A stretch of DNA of 64,000 nt from Zygnema cylindricum. Lineage: Eukaryota; Streptophyta; Zygnematophyceae; Zygnematales; Zygnemataceae. The stretch covers positions 228,921 through 292,920 of the forward strand of contig JBBHKE010003466.1 in assembly GCA_037447655.1 (NCBI GenBank), given 5' to 3'. Made by a program: the position numbers and the translations under genes. Shown here in pieces: positions 41,692-52,590 of the stretch. Under the pieces are notes generated by a model, which had not been told where the DNA came from, ran no database searches, and saw only the letters and a program-made list of their open reading frames with translations. The first letter of the stretch is position 1. The number at the start of each line of letters is the position of its first letter.

Positions 41692-43848
41692 ATTTTTGAG
41701 GTAATTAGCACAGTTCATTGCTTCTGCCCAAAACCTTTTTCCTATCTTCTTATCCGACAACATACTTCTAGCACTATCACTTAGTGTTCTATTTAACCTT
41801 TCAGCTACCCCATTCTGTTCAGGAATTTCTGGCACTGTCTTTTGGTGTTGAACCCCATCTTCCCTCAAAAAATCCTCAAACTGGTTAGAAGTATACTCTC
41901 CACCATTGTCACTCCTTACTCTCTTGATTGGAGTTTCATGGAGTTTTTCGCTCCATGCTTTATATTGTCTAAAACAGTCCTCAGCCTCTGACTTGTTTTT
42001 CAAAAAATATACTCGGGAATACCGAGACCAATCATCAGTTATAGTCATCATAAATCTCTTCCCCCCCGGTGAGGGCACTCTAGCCGGTCCCCAAATATCT
42101 GTGTGTACTAGATCTAGAAGTTTTTCTCCCTTGTAGGTGGTTGTTTTTGGAAAGGGTAATCTGTGTGCTTTACCTTGAGCACACCCACTACAATCACTTA
42201 TATCATCACTCTCACTGAACTGAATCCCTTCCACCACTCCCATCTTTTTCATCTCTCTTAACTTATCTAGATTCACATGCCCAAGCCTCTTATGCCACAT
42301 CATAATATCATGAACACCAGCATAATAAAGTTTCTTCGTTTCATTACTTAAGATCAGCCTAAACATCCCATGGCTACCTTTCTCAGCAATGAAATAGACA
42401 TCCTCCTCAAAACTAGCAGTAAAGACTCCTTCCCTAGTGCTAGTGAAAAAACCCTTATCATCTAATACTGATGTAGAGATAAGGTTTTTGTTCAGCTCCG
42501 GAATAAACAATACATCGGAGAATGTTAATATGGATGTCTTTCCTTCTACTAACACTTTCAGATCTACCGATCCTACAAGAGTAGTGGTGACTATCCTCCC
42601 ATCCCCGTACTCTATCTCTACGGTGGGAATCTTTCTTATCTTAGTGAACAGGTGTATATCCTTACACATGTGCATTGAGGCACCTGAATCTATAATCCAG
42701 CCTGCTTCACCTTTCAATCCACCATAAGCACATTTCTGCCTTCGTGGAATTTCAACCTCAGTTTTCGCCTCCAACTCCTCATCCAAAAGGAGCTCATCGT
42801 CCTCGTCCTCGGATTCCGCCTCAAGTACCTGTGTGACAAGGGCCTTTTTCTTTCCTCTCGGGGTACCACCGGTCTGCCCCTCCTTTAACCGAAGCTCGGT
42901 TAGCTTGGTGTACTCTGCCATATAGTGCCCCGGTTTCTTACAAAAATGACATAAACCTTTGGGAGCCCTTGGTTCGAACTCGCCAACCTGTTTTTTTTGC
43001 TCCCTACCCCTATAGTTTCCGACTGGTTTCCGGGAATCCTTGTTCCTCCAATCGGTCGCTGTTGCCAAGGCTTGGCCACTCTTTCCTCCCCTTCGGATCT
43101 CAATCGTATTCTCTCGAACGAGAATCATCCCTACCACTGAGTTCCATATCCACCTTGAGTCCGGCAAGTCCTGCACACGGTTGACTATGTTCTCGAACTC
43201 ATCAGGTAACTTCATTAGTAAACAGTTAACTTTTTCTTTTTCACTAAAAACTTTACCCGCACTCTCTAGCTCCATGAAGAGTGTAGCAAGCTCATTGCAA
43301 AAATCCAACATATTTCCCCCTTTGTATACATACTCCTTAACTTTCTGATCAGCCAACTGTTGTTGCTGAATCGTACCACTTCGGTACATCTCTATGAGAG
43401 CCATCCAAAGATCGGATGCCCTCTCTACCTGCAAATGAGGACATGCAAGTCCTTGAGTGAGATGGCGTAGGATGAAGTGTTTTGCCGCCATATTGTTGAA
43501 GTCCCAGGTTTCAGTATCATTCTCCTCGTTCCTCGGAATAGGTGACATGAATGCTAAACCAGTTGCTATTGGTGTGGTCGCCTCCTTCTCCTTTCCTTTG
43601 TCCACCACCTCTCCTTCCTTTGTTTCCTCCGTTGAAGGTGAATCCTCTTTCCTGGTGAATCTGCTTCCTTTAAACCCTGGAGGAATTCCAAGACTTGATG
43701 GACGCCCCAATCGTCCACTCACTATCCCCCAAAACCTTTTTTCGCATAGAGCTCCTATCATCATACTTTCCCAGTATATGAAGCCAGTTCCATTAAAGAT
43801 TGGTACCCTAGAGGGTGGGCCCATAACCTGAAACTCTGAGACCTCCAT
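41692..43848 (-). CDS. Element C gag-pol, 5' segment (gag, protease, integrase core)
   Basis: The start codon at 43848 lies inside the 5' LTR (MEVSEFQ), and the frame crosses the priming site as VMGPPSRVPIFNGTGFIYWE. Then come the UBN2-type gag domain (LFMELESAGKVFSEKEKVNC), a zinc knuckle CHFCKKPGHYMAEY whose last Cys is Tyr, the protease site GWIIDSGASMHM, pre-integrase MMWHKRLGHVNLDKL with CSGCAQGK, and the integrase core with VHTDIWGP, RSDNGGEYTSNQF and QNGVAERLNRTLS (Asp, Asp, Glu). It is a single open frame until element N interrupts after CANYLKN. With the 35540-37741 segment the total is 4359 bases, 1452 codons plus stop, the usual size of a plant copia gag-pol. The knuckle change may impair RNA packaging. 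Confidence 0.95.
43815..43828 (-). promoter_or_regulatory. Primer binding site, element C
   Basis: On the minus strand GGTTATGGGCCCAC follows the LTR end TTTCA directly. All 14 bases are complementary to the initiator tRNA-Met anticodon arm, and it is translated as V-M-G-P-P. Confidence 0.87.
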
Positions 43849-44877
43849 AAGTCCTCAGAGTGGACAGCTTCCAAGAAGCCTCTAAGATAATCCTGACCCC
43901 TTTGTGTTTAAGCAAAAATAACTGCCACCCTGGCAGACAAAAACTCTGACCAACTTCACCCCTGTGAAGACAAGACTCCCCTGAGTCGATAGCAAAAAAA
44001 ATCTCTGAATTTGCTCCCCTGAGCAGTAAGTTATGGAGGGTCAAAGTTGACCTTTTGTACAGAAGCTCTCTGGGAGAGGGGGTCCTATATTCTAATTTTT
44101 CTAAGTCCTATCTCTCTCACAAACTCTATCTACTGATGTACGGAACCAATCAGAATTGAGTTCCGTACGCAAAAGTACAGCTGCCGGTGTACTTTATGTA
44201 CGGACATTGTACGACATGGTCAAAATGTCGACACATGTCAAATCCGGATTCGGTGCCATAATCTCCGGAGTTTCCACAATCCAACGGAATTTTGCCACGC
44301 GTCATCCGATGTGGCGATGGCCACAAACCGCCGAAATCTTCCTCCGCGATCTCGGCGCTAATCCCGGCCGTCCGATTAAATTCGGCTTTAATCGTAGCCG
44401 TAATAAATACATGCGCGGTATTTGTTTCATTTACGAAACAAATGCGCGGTACTGATTTTTGTCCGTACCGTAAGTCGTACATTATATATTACTGGATCTA
44501 TGTATCCCGTAATTAATTCTAGTTAAATGGTTTATCGCTTGTATACATATGTAAATAATTATCAAACTATATGCTAGGTAACACTACCGCTAGACGAAAC
44601 GGCTAAGGCTACCGGCTACATTGTGTCTACCGGCCGGCAGGTACAAGGATCAAATCCTGCCGCCGGCACATACATTTTAATTAAATATATAAACCCTAAT
44701 ATAAAATTCCCGTAAACCTCAGGATAGCCAAGGTAGCCATGGCTGTAGCTTCCTCTCCAATTTCTCAGTGACTGCGACAAGTTTGAGAGTTGGAGAGAGA
44801 AGTTAGAGATAGACTGCCTCGACTTCTATATTTCTTTTCAGACCTAGAAAATACTAATAAAACCATTAGTTTCTACA
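43829..44877 (-). repeat. Element C 5' LTR
   Basis: The 1049-base LTR starts TGTAGAAACTAATGG at 44877 and ends AGAGTTTCA at 43829 on the minus strand. A TATA-like ATATATAAT lies near 44482-44490, a hairpin (44420-44443) about 40 bases downstream in the sense direction, and a tRNA-like block at 44577-44673. The gag start is at 43848. Confidence 0.95.
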
Positions 44878-44882
44878 AAATG

Positions 44883-45612
44883 AAATAATATTTCGTTTGG
44901 TACGCACGATGGTTCGTTTCGTACAATTTTTAGTACAAAACGTCACTTTCACTTTATGGATTTTCGTAGGTAGTTTCGCGTGTGAAATTTGCGTTGCACT
45001 TTCGTGCGAAGTCGCGTTTTGTTTGGTGCACATTTCTGCACGTAAATGTTACGTAGTGAAATGTAGCGTTTGATTCGTTAGTAAATCCTACGTAGTTAGT
45101 AAGAGATTTCGCACGTTTTTGCATTGGTCATTCTGAGTTTTAGCTAATCAATAATTGGCCCAGGTAAAACCTGTTCAACGAAAAGTTGACTCTAGCTTGG
45201 CTATTCCATGGCGATGATGGATAAGTAGGGAAGTCTAAGAGAAGAGTAAACATCTTTCCTTTGGAAAAGTTTGTGGAAATTCTGAGTGATCTTGGTCTTG
45301 AGCGATTAAAACCAAATTGGAGCAATGGCATTTTTGCAATGATATCTCTTTCTATTAAGTGGTATTTAAGTAGTTAAGAGATAGAATTATTAAGAGTGGA
45401 GAGTAGTGGAAAACACTTTAAAAGAAGGGTTGAGCCACGAGGGCAAGAGACTAAGCTAATGTTATGTGGACATAAGCTTCTTCTAATTTAAAGTTTATCC
45501 TTATTTGAGTGTTTTCCAATGTGAATGTGTAATTTTCCAATGTAAAAAATGTTTGGTTGAAATTGGTTGTAGTAATGGGATTTTTATGAGAGGTAGCAAA
45601 TCCTATTAAATA
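44883..45612 (+). other. Flank and presumed 5' LTR/leader of the gypsy element at 45.6 kb
   Basis: The first ~250 bases are repeat-like with many CGTAC and GTTTCG motifs. The part after about 45130 should contain the 5' LTR of the downstream gypsy element, because a priming site lies at 45613. No second LTR is available for comparison, so its limits are unknown. Confidence 0.4.
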
Positions 45613-45624
45613 TGGTATCAGAGC
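45613..45624 (+). promoter_or_regulatory. Primer binding site, canonical initiator tRNA-Met type
   Basis: TGGTATCAGAGC is the complement of the 3' end of plant initiator tRNA-Met and is the standard plant retrotransposon priming site. It contrasts with the anticodon-arm sites of the copia elements nearby. Confidence 0.88.
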
Positions 45625-46368
45625 TTTAGTTAGAAATTAGGGATTAGCTTGCTCACCTGAAAATCGACTGTCGTGATAGATGAAGGTGCTCTGACCTGTG
45701 TCGGTGGAACCACAATGTGAACTGGTAGGGGATTGGAGTGAAACTAAGTGACCACAATGCCAGCAGTCGCTGGTTAGATGTCAGGCGGGCTTAGGTCCTA
45801 TAGAGGGTGTGGGCAGTGTAGCCACCGCTAAAGCTTACTCGAATTACCAAGACGCCGAACAAACTTGCCTTCTCCTAGCGTTGTATCTTGTGTAGAGGGA
45901 GGGCTACAAGCCATGAAGAATGAGGATGTGAGGATTTGAGAGTAAAAGATCTTGATGTAGTGGGAAATGGGAAATTTGTTAATGGAGGAGAAAGAAAGTA
46001 GGGTACTTTACTTCTTCTACAGCAAAAGAGTACATAAATGACTTAAAACTTTTCAAACCTTGAATTATTACCTTTGAGAGCTTTTCAATTTTGTTGTTGC
46101 AAAATTTATGGTTGAATTTTACCTTTGAGATCTTTCAATTTTGTTGTTGCAAATTTGTGGGGAAATTCTTACCTTTGCATTAAAGTTTGGGAAATTGAAT
46201 TTGTACTGATTTACTTTCAATGTTTTATTCATTTCTCAGATTTTGATCATTTTTAAATGATTTGTAAAGGAGAAAAGTCTTGGATTGGAGCAATTTGAGG
46301 AATTCAAATTTGCAACAAATTTCTTTTCGAAATTATATTGTATTTTCCCTTTTGCTTGATTTCATTGT

Positions 46369-47690
46369 GTGATAATGGCAAATTCTGCATCGAAACGTAA
46401 AATGGAGAATGCCTTCAATGTGTTGAAAAAACGTAGTGTGAAATTGGTCAAAAGATTTAATAGTCATGTTGCGGTTGTAGATGAAACAATTTCTAAATTG
46501 AAGAGTGAATTGATGGATGTCAAGGAAAATCAAAATGTTTCAAATCAGAAATTGGATGAACTAATTTATCTTATTCACTAGAAATGGTTTTAATGACCAA
46601 ATTGGTGAGAGTAGTAAGAGGAATGCCAGTTTTAGGGAAGATGATCAAGATAAACCTAAGAAGATAAGAGATCTCAAATTATCTATCAGTGAAACATCAT
46701 CTTTTGATGGTAACAATATTGATGAGTTGGATGCTCAGATTTTTCATATAGAGTATTTTTTGGAATGTAGGAATTACGATCGTGATGATTACATTTCTTT
46801 TGTTGTTAGTTGTTTAAAAGATGATGGTCAGATTTGGTATTACACTCAGATAATGTCTTACCTAATTCTTGATAATGATGATTGGGAAGCTTTTGAGACC
46901 CCGATAAAATAGTGTTTCTTGTCTGTCACTTATAAATCCATAATGGAAGAAAAGTGGGTGAACTGTAAGCAAACTAAATCTGTGAAAGATTATATTGTAG
47001 AATTTGACTCATCTAGCATTCATGTCATAGGTTTTAGTGATGAAATGGCTAAGTTGCATTTCTTGAACTAAATGAATCCTATACAGAAATTAGAACTGAA
47101 ACATCAAAATTTTATTAACTTGAAAGAATTACAATATAACTCATTGAAATTAGAGTATAGGTTGGGGTATAATCGGGAAACTCGATCACTAAAGGGTAAT
47201 TTGAATAAAGTATCAGAATGGGGTAAGGAGGAATTTGTGGAAGAAGGTGTGAATGCAGGTCTGGTGAATAGGTAGAATATCTTCAAAGGAAATCAAAGAG
47301 GTGGATAGAGTGTTAATACCTCAAACAAATTTAACAATAGAAGGGGATACATTAAGAGTCCTAAACAAAGTATTAATGCTCAAAAACCTAATCATACAAT
47401 TCCCACATACACTATCTATCAGAAAAGAGGCCATATGGCATTTGAGTGTGCATAAATGAAGAAAATTGACTGTTATAACTTTGGAGAGGAGGGACATTTT
47501 AGCAGAGAGTGCACAAAACCGAAAAAAAAAGTCATTTTTTTAAATGCGGAGATCCAGATCATTACGCTAAGGACTGCACAGATAAAGGATCACTTAAAAC
47601 ATTTGATGACAATCAAGGTTTTCAGAAAGATGTTGTATTATACCTAGCTGAACAAGAAGCCCACGAGGTGGGAAACCGAAAGGACTAGCT
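46369..47690 (+). pseudogene. Gypsy gag with three degenerate zinc knuckles
   Basis: The ATG at 46369 opens a Lys-rich helical start (MANSASKRKMENAFNVLKKR, 70 codons). A capsid-like part follows in pieces (46727-46912 DGQIWYYTQIMS; 47072-47275 KLEYRLGYNRETRSLKGN). Three knuckles in a row can be traced: IYQKRGHMAFEC with the first Cys pair lost, CYNFGEEGHFSREC with Phe for the second Cys, and in a shifted frame FKCGDPDHYAKDC. Several stops and a frameshift at the A-run near 47523 break the gene. Confidence 0.8.
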
Positions 47691-47702
47691 GAAATTCTTC
47701 AA

Positions 47703-48404
47703 TTGATTCGACCATATCTAGAGGTTAAGAAGTTAACTCTGGAGGGCAAGCTAATGAATGGAAATGCTAGGATGGCTGAATTTAATATGATGCAAATTAC
47801 ACTGTATAGTTTAAAGGATCATTCTAACAAAACTCTTAACAACAGACTTATGCTAGGACAGTTAAGTAACGATGACACCAGACACAGTTTGATCAGATTC
47901 GAGTCTTTAGTGGAAGGGAAACCATTGAGAGTTATGGTAGATTCAGGCGCTACACATAATTTTATTTCACATAAGTTTGTAGAGGAAAATAAAATTCCTA
48001 CAGTCATAAAGGAAAAACCTTTGCATGTTCAGGTGGCAAATGGTAATAAGTCCACATTAGATTTATAAACTGACACAATAGAAGTTGATATCCATGGTCA
48101 TAAAATGGAAATAGTGTCTGAAATAATGAATTTGGGTAGTGAGGAGCTAATACTGGGAAAGCTTTGGTTAACTGAACATAACCCTGAAATTAATAAGGAA
48201 ATTAACACCCTGAGATTGAAGTCTGAAAACGGTTGGAAGGTTTTCCAAGCATTACATTCAAAAAAGATTTATAGGAATCATAAAAATAACATAACCAAAA
48301 TAGGAGTGCAAGGTTTGATTAATGTTAAACAATTTAAAAAGCATTTAAAAGATAAAACAAATCATGCTTTCGTGTTATTAGTAATTGAGGCAGTTACTGA
48401 TTAG
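47703..48404 (+). pseudogene. Gypsy retropepsin
   Basis: The frame 47703-48068 holds LVEGKPLRVMVDSGATHNFI, with the Asp-Ser-Gly-Ala active site, and FVEENKIPTV. A stop at 48066 separates it from the piece 48105-48404, which has the flap-side motif LGSEELILGKLWLTEHNPEI. No full protease can be made. Confidence 0.85.
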
Positions 48405-48479
48405 GGGGGGGAAGAAAACATTAACATTGATGTTATTCCTAAATCGGACACCACTAAAACTCTTGAAAAATAAAAATCT

Positions 48480-50135
48480 GATATTTTAGCTGATATTATT
48501 ACATCTGATGCGGCTGTTAAAGATTTGATTTTTGAATTTATAGATGTTTTCCCAAGTGACTTACCCTCAAGGAGGGCACCTTCACGAGATGTGGAACATG
48601 TTATTAACCTTTAACCTAGATGTAATCCTCTTGTCACGGGAATTTATACGCACAGTTTCTTTGAGGACGATGAGTTAAAGAAACATATCAATGAGCTTCT
48701 AGAGAAAAGACATATTCAGCCCTGCAAATCACCGTACGGAGCACTAGTTCTCTTTTTCAAAAAGAAAGACGAAACGTTGAGAATATGTGTCGACTATCGT
48801 AGTCTAAACAAGAATACGCTGAAAGATAAGTATCCGTTACCTTTAATTTGTGATTTGATAGATCATTTAAAAGGTGCTAAATCATTTTCTTTGATTGGTC
48901 TGCGTAGTGGCTTTAATCAGTTGCCAATTAGAACCGAAGATGTTTACAAAACTGCTTTTAAAACTAGAGTTGGTCATTTTGAATAGATAGTGATGCCATT
49001 TAATTTGACCAATGCACCAATACTTAACAAATATTAATGAACCAGACCTTTTGAAATTATATAGGTAAGTTTGTTCAGGTGTTTATAGATGATATTCTAA
49101 TTTACATCGAATCTAAAGAACAAAATGTAATTCATTTAAAGAAAGTGTTGGAACAGTTAAAGGAAAGAAAATTATGTAGAAAATTGTCAAAATCCAGTTT
49201 TCTTAAAAGTGAATAGTTATTTTTGGGACATATAGTTAGTGGGGAAGGTGTTAAAACAGATCCATCCAAAATTAGTGCAATCCAACATTGGAAGCATCCC
49301 ACTAATGTCACAGAAGTTAGATCATTTTTGGGATTGGCAACTTATTACAGGGAATTTATCAAAAACTTCGGTGTGATCGTCGCACCTTTGACAGATTTAC
49401 TTCAGGAGAAAGAGACGTTTGTGTGGGGAGCCGATCAAAGAGAGATTATGAGAAACTAAAAGGGAAAATGACTTCTAACCCCTAAATAGGTGTTTCCTAA
49501 TCTTGTTGGCGAATTTGAAGTTCTAATCACTACTAATGCATGTGATTAAGGTCTAGGTGCAATCATAAGTCAAAAATTTGGCAACATTTTCATCCGATTG
49601 CTTTTGTATCCAGGAAATTCAATAATGCTGAAAAAAACTATCCAGTTGAGGAAATACAACTACTTGAAATTGCTCATGCATTCGTGAAAAGAAGTTGTTA
49701 TTTGCATAATATAGAATTTACATTTCACTGTGATAATAAAGCACTCTCCTAACTACAAAGATTAAGTGATGCACAGATTATGACTGGCAGACCGGTTAGG
49801 TGGATGCAAAAATTGGTCGAACATATTCCTAGAAAGTCAAATGTAGTCGCAAATCCATTAAGTATATGTTTTGAAATAAGTGTGATGGTTCGCGATGAAT
49901 TGTTTTTAGATGTTGTTAGAAATTGTTATGATAAAGATCTTAATTTTGTTGTGCATTGCAAGAAAATTTCGGGAGGGAATTCTAACCCATTGAATGAGAG
50001 GCATGCCAAAACTTAAGAATAGAAGATGGTTTATTGCATTTGCGAACAAGGGATATTTATTCATTCCTAAAATGGGATACTTAAGAAAACAACTTTTACA
50101 GGCGGCCCTCGAGCATTTAGGACATCTAGGTCAAG
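48480..50135 (+). pseudogene. Gypsy RT, RNase H and integrase start
   Basis: The RT shows [20 protein letters not shown] and [20 protein letters not shown], in which the first catalytic Asp (usually LDL) is Gly. After a stop at 48984 comes VQVFIDDILIYIESKEQ with the Asp pair, then [20 protein letters not shown] and [20 protein letters not shown]. RNase H is worn (TTNACD where TDAS is expected; CDNKALS), ending GRPVRWMQKLVEHIPRKSNV. The integrase zinc part begins RKQLLQAALEHLGHLGQ just before the gap at 50136. Confidence 0.87.
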
Positions 50136-50146
50136 NNNNNNNNNNT
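50136..50146. other. Assembly gap (run of N)
   Basis: About ten to eleven N interrupt the sequence in the gypsy integrase. The DNA on the other side belongs to a different element on the opposite strand, so the true gap size is unknown. Confidence 0.95.
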
Positions 50147-50158
50147 CTACAAACTATG

Positions 50159-50450
50159 TAATTACTCTATACATCTAAGTGCTAAAGTTTGAGTTAGATC
50201 ACTCTTTTCTCTTAAACGAAGTAAAAATGAAGCAAATTCTCTTTTCTCACTAGATTGAGTTTGAAATCGTGAATCTACATATCTCATTAATGTATCAAAC
50301 ATCTCCTCAAATTTTCTCTCCGTATTCCGAGTCTCCTCAAATTGAGAACCCAGAAAACTGAACTCTCTTGCTCTCTCCGAAGTCGACATGTGGGAAGGAG
50401 TATTTCTATTCTTCTTCCTCCCCATGCGCTCCCTCTCTATCTGCAAAGCA
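50159..50450 (-). CDS. Start of gag of a minus-strand LTR element (partial)
   Basis: The minus frame from 50422 (or 50446) reads MGRKKNRNTPSHMSTSERAR then FEETRNTERKFEEMFDTLMR and KREFASFLLRLREKSDLTQT, ending at 50162. It is charged and helical and lies just downstream of a priming site, which is where gag starts. No domain is recognised. It may be a short decayed gag, since the reading stops before the gap. Confidence 0.5.
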
Positions 50451-50453
50451 CTA

Positions 50454-50465
50454 GCTCCGATACCA
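50454..50465 (-). promoter_or_regulatory. Primer binding site, initiator tRNA-Met 3' end type (one mismatch)
   Basis: On the minus strand TGGTATCGGAGC lies two bases after the LTR end CCTACA. It differs by one base from the canonical TGGTATCAGAGC. Confidence 0.8.
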
Positions 50466-50467
50466 AT

Positions 50468-51140
50468 TGTAGGATCTTAAGCAAAAGAGTTTCACTTAAA
50501 ATAATTCACAAAACATAAATAATTACACAGCTGAAACTCATAAAAGACAAGATGAATATTCAGCCAAAAAGATTTATAAGTGTTATTGGCCGAAGCCTCT
50601 TTACATCATCTCTCTTGTCTCTTCTCTCTCTTCTCTATCCTCTTTAAATAATCTTTTACTCCAATATCAAATCCTCTATGATTCAATCATGTAAGATACA
50701 ATTGATAGATTCGATTAATTCGATACTCTGCACATGTACACTGCTGCCTATATATACTCGCTACTCTGCACTAAGAGACAACAAGGTAAGACAAGCAGAA
50801 CTTAGCGTAGCGACGAAGTCTGTCCCTAGCTAACTGTACACTCTTCAATGAAAGTATCACGAAGGAAGGCGCACACGCTTCTTCCTTCGAAACGACAAAC
50901 TCCAAACGTTGACTTAAACACGTGTCGCTTCACGAACACACCTGCACGCAAAATGTAACACCTGCGCACGAAATAAACAAGTGACGCGAAACGAAATAGT
51001 ATGTTTCGTTCGCAGACATCAAAAGTACTGTCGCGAAACAACATCGTACTTTTTGTATGATGACGCGACATTTCGCGTCAAACAAATTCAAGTTGGAATG
51101 ACGCTTCGCGAAATGTCGCGAAAACGACAATATCTCAACA
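50468..51140 (-). mobile_element. 5' LTR of a minus-strand LTR retroelement
   Basis: The LTR end GATCCTACA at 50468 is fixed by the priming site. A plausible start TGTTGAGATATTGTC lies at 51140, giving about 673 bases. The outer half contains several GTTTCGCG/CGCGAAAC inverted motifs. The start is not confirmed by a second LTR. Confidence 0.6.
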
Positions 51141-51412
51141 TAAACATCTTCGCTTCTCTCCTCCCTCTCCCTCTCCCTCTCCCTCTCCCTCCTCTATTGA
51201 ATATTCAAAACATGTAGAATTGATGAGGGGGAAAGGGAAAGAGGGAGGGAGGGAGGGAAAAGGAGACACGGGTGGTGGTTGACATGAAGAGAACTAGATT
51301 CGCGCTCCAATGACCTGACAATGGGAGCTGTTGACAAGACAGTCCACAACCGTCCGTTTCAGAAATCGAAACGTCGGAAAACGGTTCGAAACCGCCCGTC
51401 AAACATCTAAAG
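51141..51412. other. Spacer with (CCCTCT)n tract, no gene seen
   Basis: A pyrimidine tract built on CCCTCT (51153-51192) is followed by a purine tract (AGGGAGGGAGGG, 51240-51260), which could pair as an imperfect inverted repeat. No coding sequence is recognised. Confidence 0.6.
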
Positions 51413-51870
51413 CATAGTTCAAAAGTAGGCGTTATTTGGTAGGCTTTTTGTAGGCCGCCTTTAGCGTAAGTTGTGTTACGGGCTTTCCATGTGATCTTCT
51501 TAGATCACTACTATCATCAGTGGCCGTTCGATCGTCCGAATCTGACGATATTCCTATCGTAAGTTGTGTTATGGGCTTTTCATGTGATCTTCTTAGACCG
51601 TTACTTTCATCAAAGACCGTCAGATTGTCCAAATCTGACGGTTTAAATTAAAAGTCTCTCAAAACTCACAGAAAAAAGATTTTTTTGTCCGATTTTTTTT
51701 TCAAATTTAGACATGACGTTTAATTCTCTATCGATCCATGTGCAACTCAACCCTGTTACTATTTTATTTCATTTTGCGGCTAATACAATATGGGTCTTAA
51801 GGCCATATTGTATGTTTGGCATACAATAGGCATATTGTATGGGCGTACGGTCACCTACTTTTGAACTATG
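51413..51870. mobile_element. hAT-like MITE, 458 bp
   Basis: The ends are perfect inverted repeats, CATAGTTCAAAAGTAGG at 51413 and its complement ending at 51870. The 8-bp duplication ATCTAAAG flanks it (51405-51412 and 51871-51878), which suits hAT-type transposition. Inside, a ~90-base unit with GTAAGTTGTGTTA and CATGTGATCTTCTTAGA is tandemly doubled. There is no transposase. Confidence 0.9.
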
Positions 51871-51878
51871 ATCTAAAG

Positions 51879-52590
51879 CCGATGACTTGCCGTTGATTGA
51901 CTTTACGAACGAGAACCGCCGTCGATTCGCCCTCGAAGTACAATATACAAACCGACAATTGTACCAAATTATCACACGAGCGTAGTACCAAACCATCACA
52001 TGACCGTCCCCACCGGCCGATAAACTTCCAAAGTAGAACGTTAATAAAACAATTTCGTACCGCCGGCACAATGTAACGTTTCGAAACCGGTCGTGTAACT
52101 TCCACAGTACACCTTTAACGATACATTTTGGTTTACCGCCAACAAAATGTATCGTTTGGAAACCGCAAAAAGTGTCGTCGACGCTAGATGACGTCACGCT
52201 AAATTGTCGTGATTCCAATGTCGGCCCTATAACGTAGAGAACCATACTTTTCACTTTGACTTTAAGTTTGGTCTCCCAAACGCAAGTGTTCGAAGCGGCA
52301 AGTGCTATCGCGTCACACCATGTCACCACTATAATGTCAGTGTTGGCGTCACGTAAAATGGCCGTACAAAATGCGTACAGTACTATCGCATTACGGTGAA
52401 CTTCCATTAGAGGAAAAGTGGGGTTGTTTACTGGACGCCGTACAATTTCGTACAGATTCGTACCATTTTTTTTTTGGTCATACAAAACATGACGAAACAT
52501 GTCTACTGGATGGCTCCAATATTATAGGCGTAAATGTGAACCGTTGGATTTTTCACTTTTTTATATTCGCGAAGCAATCACACACATCGT
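51879..52590. other. Unassigned region with a 200-codon open frame on minus
   Basis: A minus frame is open from 52500 to 51769 (243 codons), of which the last 34 lie inside the MITE. The residues are Cys-, Val- and Arg-rich without a domain I recognise, and nearby DNA is full of short CGTAC repeats. I consider it an accidental or very old frame. Confidence 0.3.

Larger units (their letters stand above)
34478..44877 (-). mobile_element. Copia element C with nested LTR element N
   Basis: Two 1049-base LTRs (43829-44877 as 5', 34478-35526 as 3') flank one gag-pol gene. The target-site duplication AAATG is perfect (34473-34477 and 44878-44882). I count about nine differences between the LTRs by eye, so insertion is fairly recent. 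Element N (37747-41691) is inserted in the integrase part in the opposite orientation. Without N the element is about 6.45 kb. It is the best-preserved coding retroelement in the window. Confidence 0.96.
45613..50135 (+). mobile_element. Ty3/gypsy element, decayed, cut by assembly gap
   Basis: After the priming site and a ~750-base leader come gag (46369 onward), zinc knuckles (near 47460-47580), protease (47935), RT (48700-49240), RNase H (49500-49960) and the start of the integrase (50070-50135), in gypsy order. Each domain is in pieces separated by stops and shifts. The sequence stops at the run of N. Confidence 0.9.

Noticed and set aside
51769-52500. The 243-codon minus-strand frame as a gene.
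   Set aside because: It runs across the end of a MITE, has no recognisable domain, and its composition is unlike the coding remnants around it.
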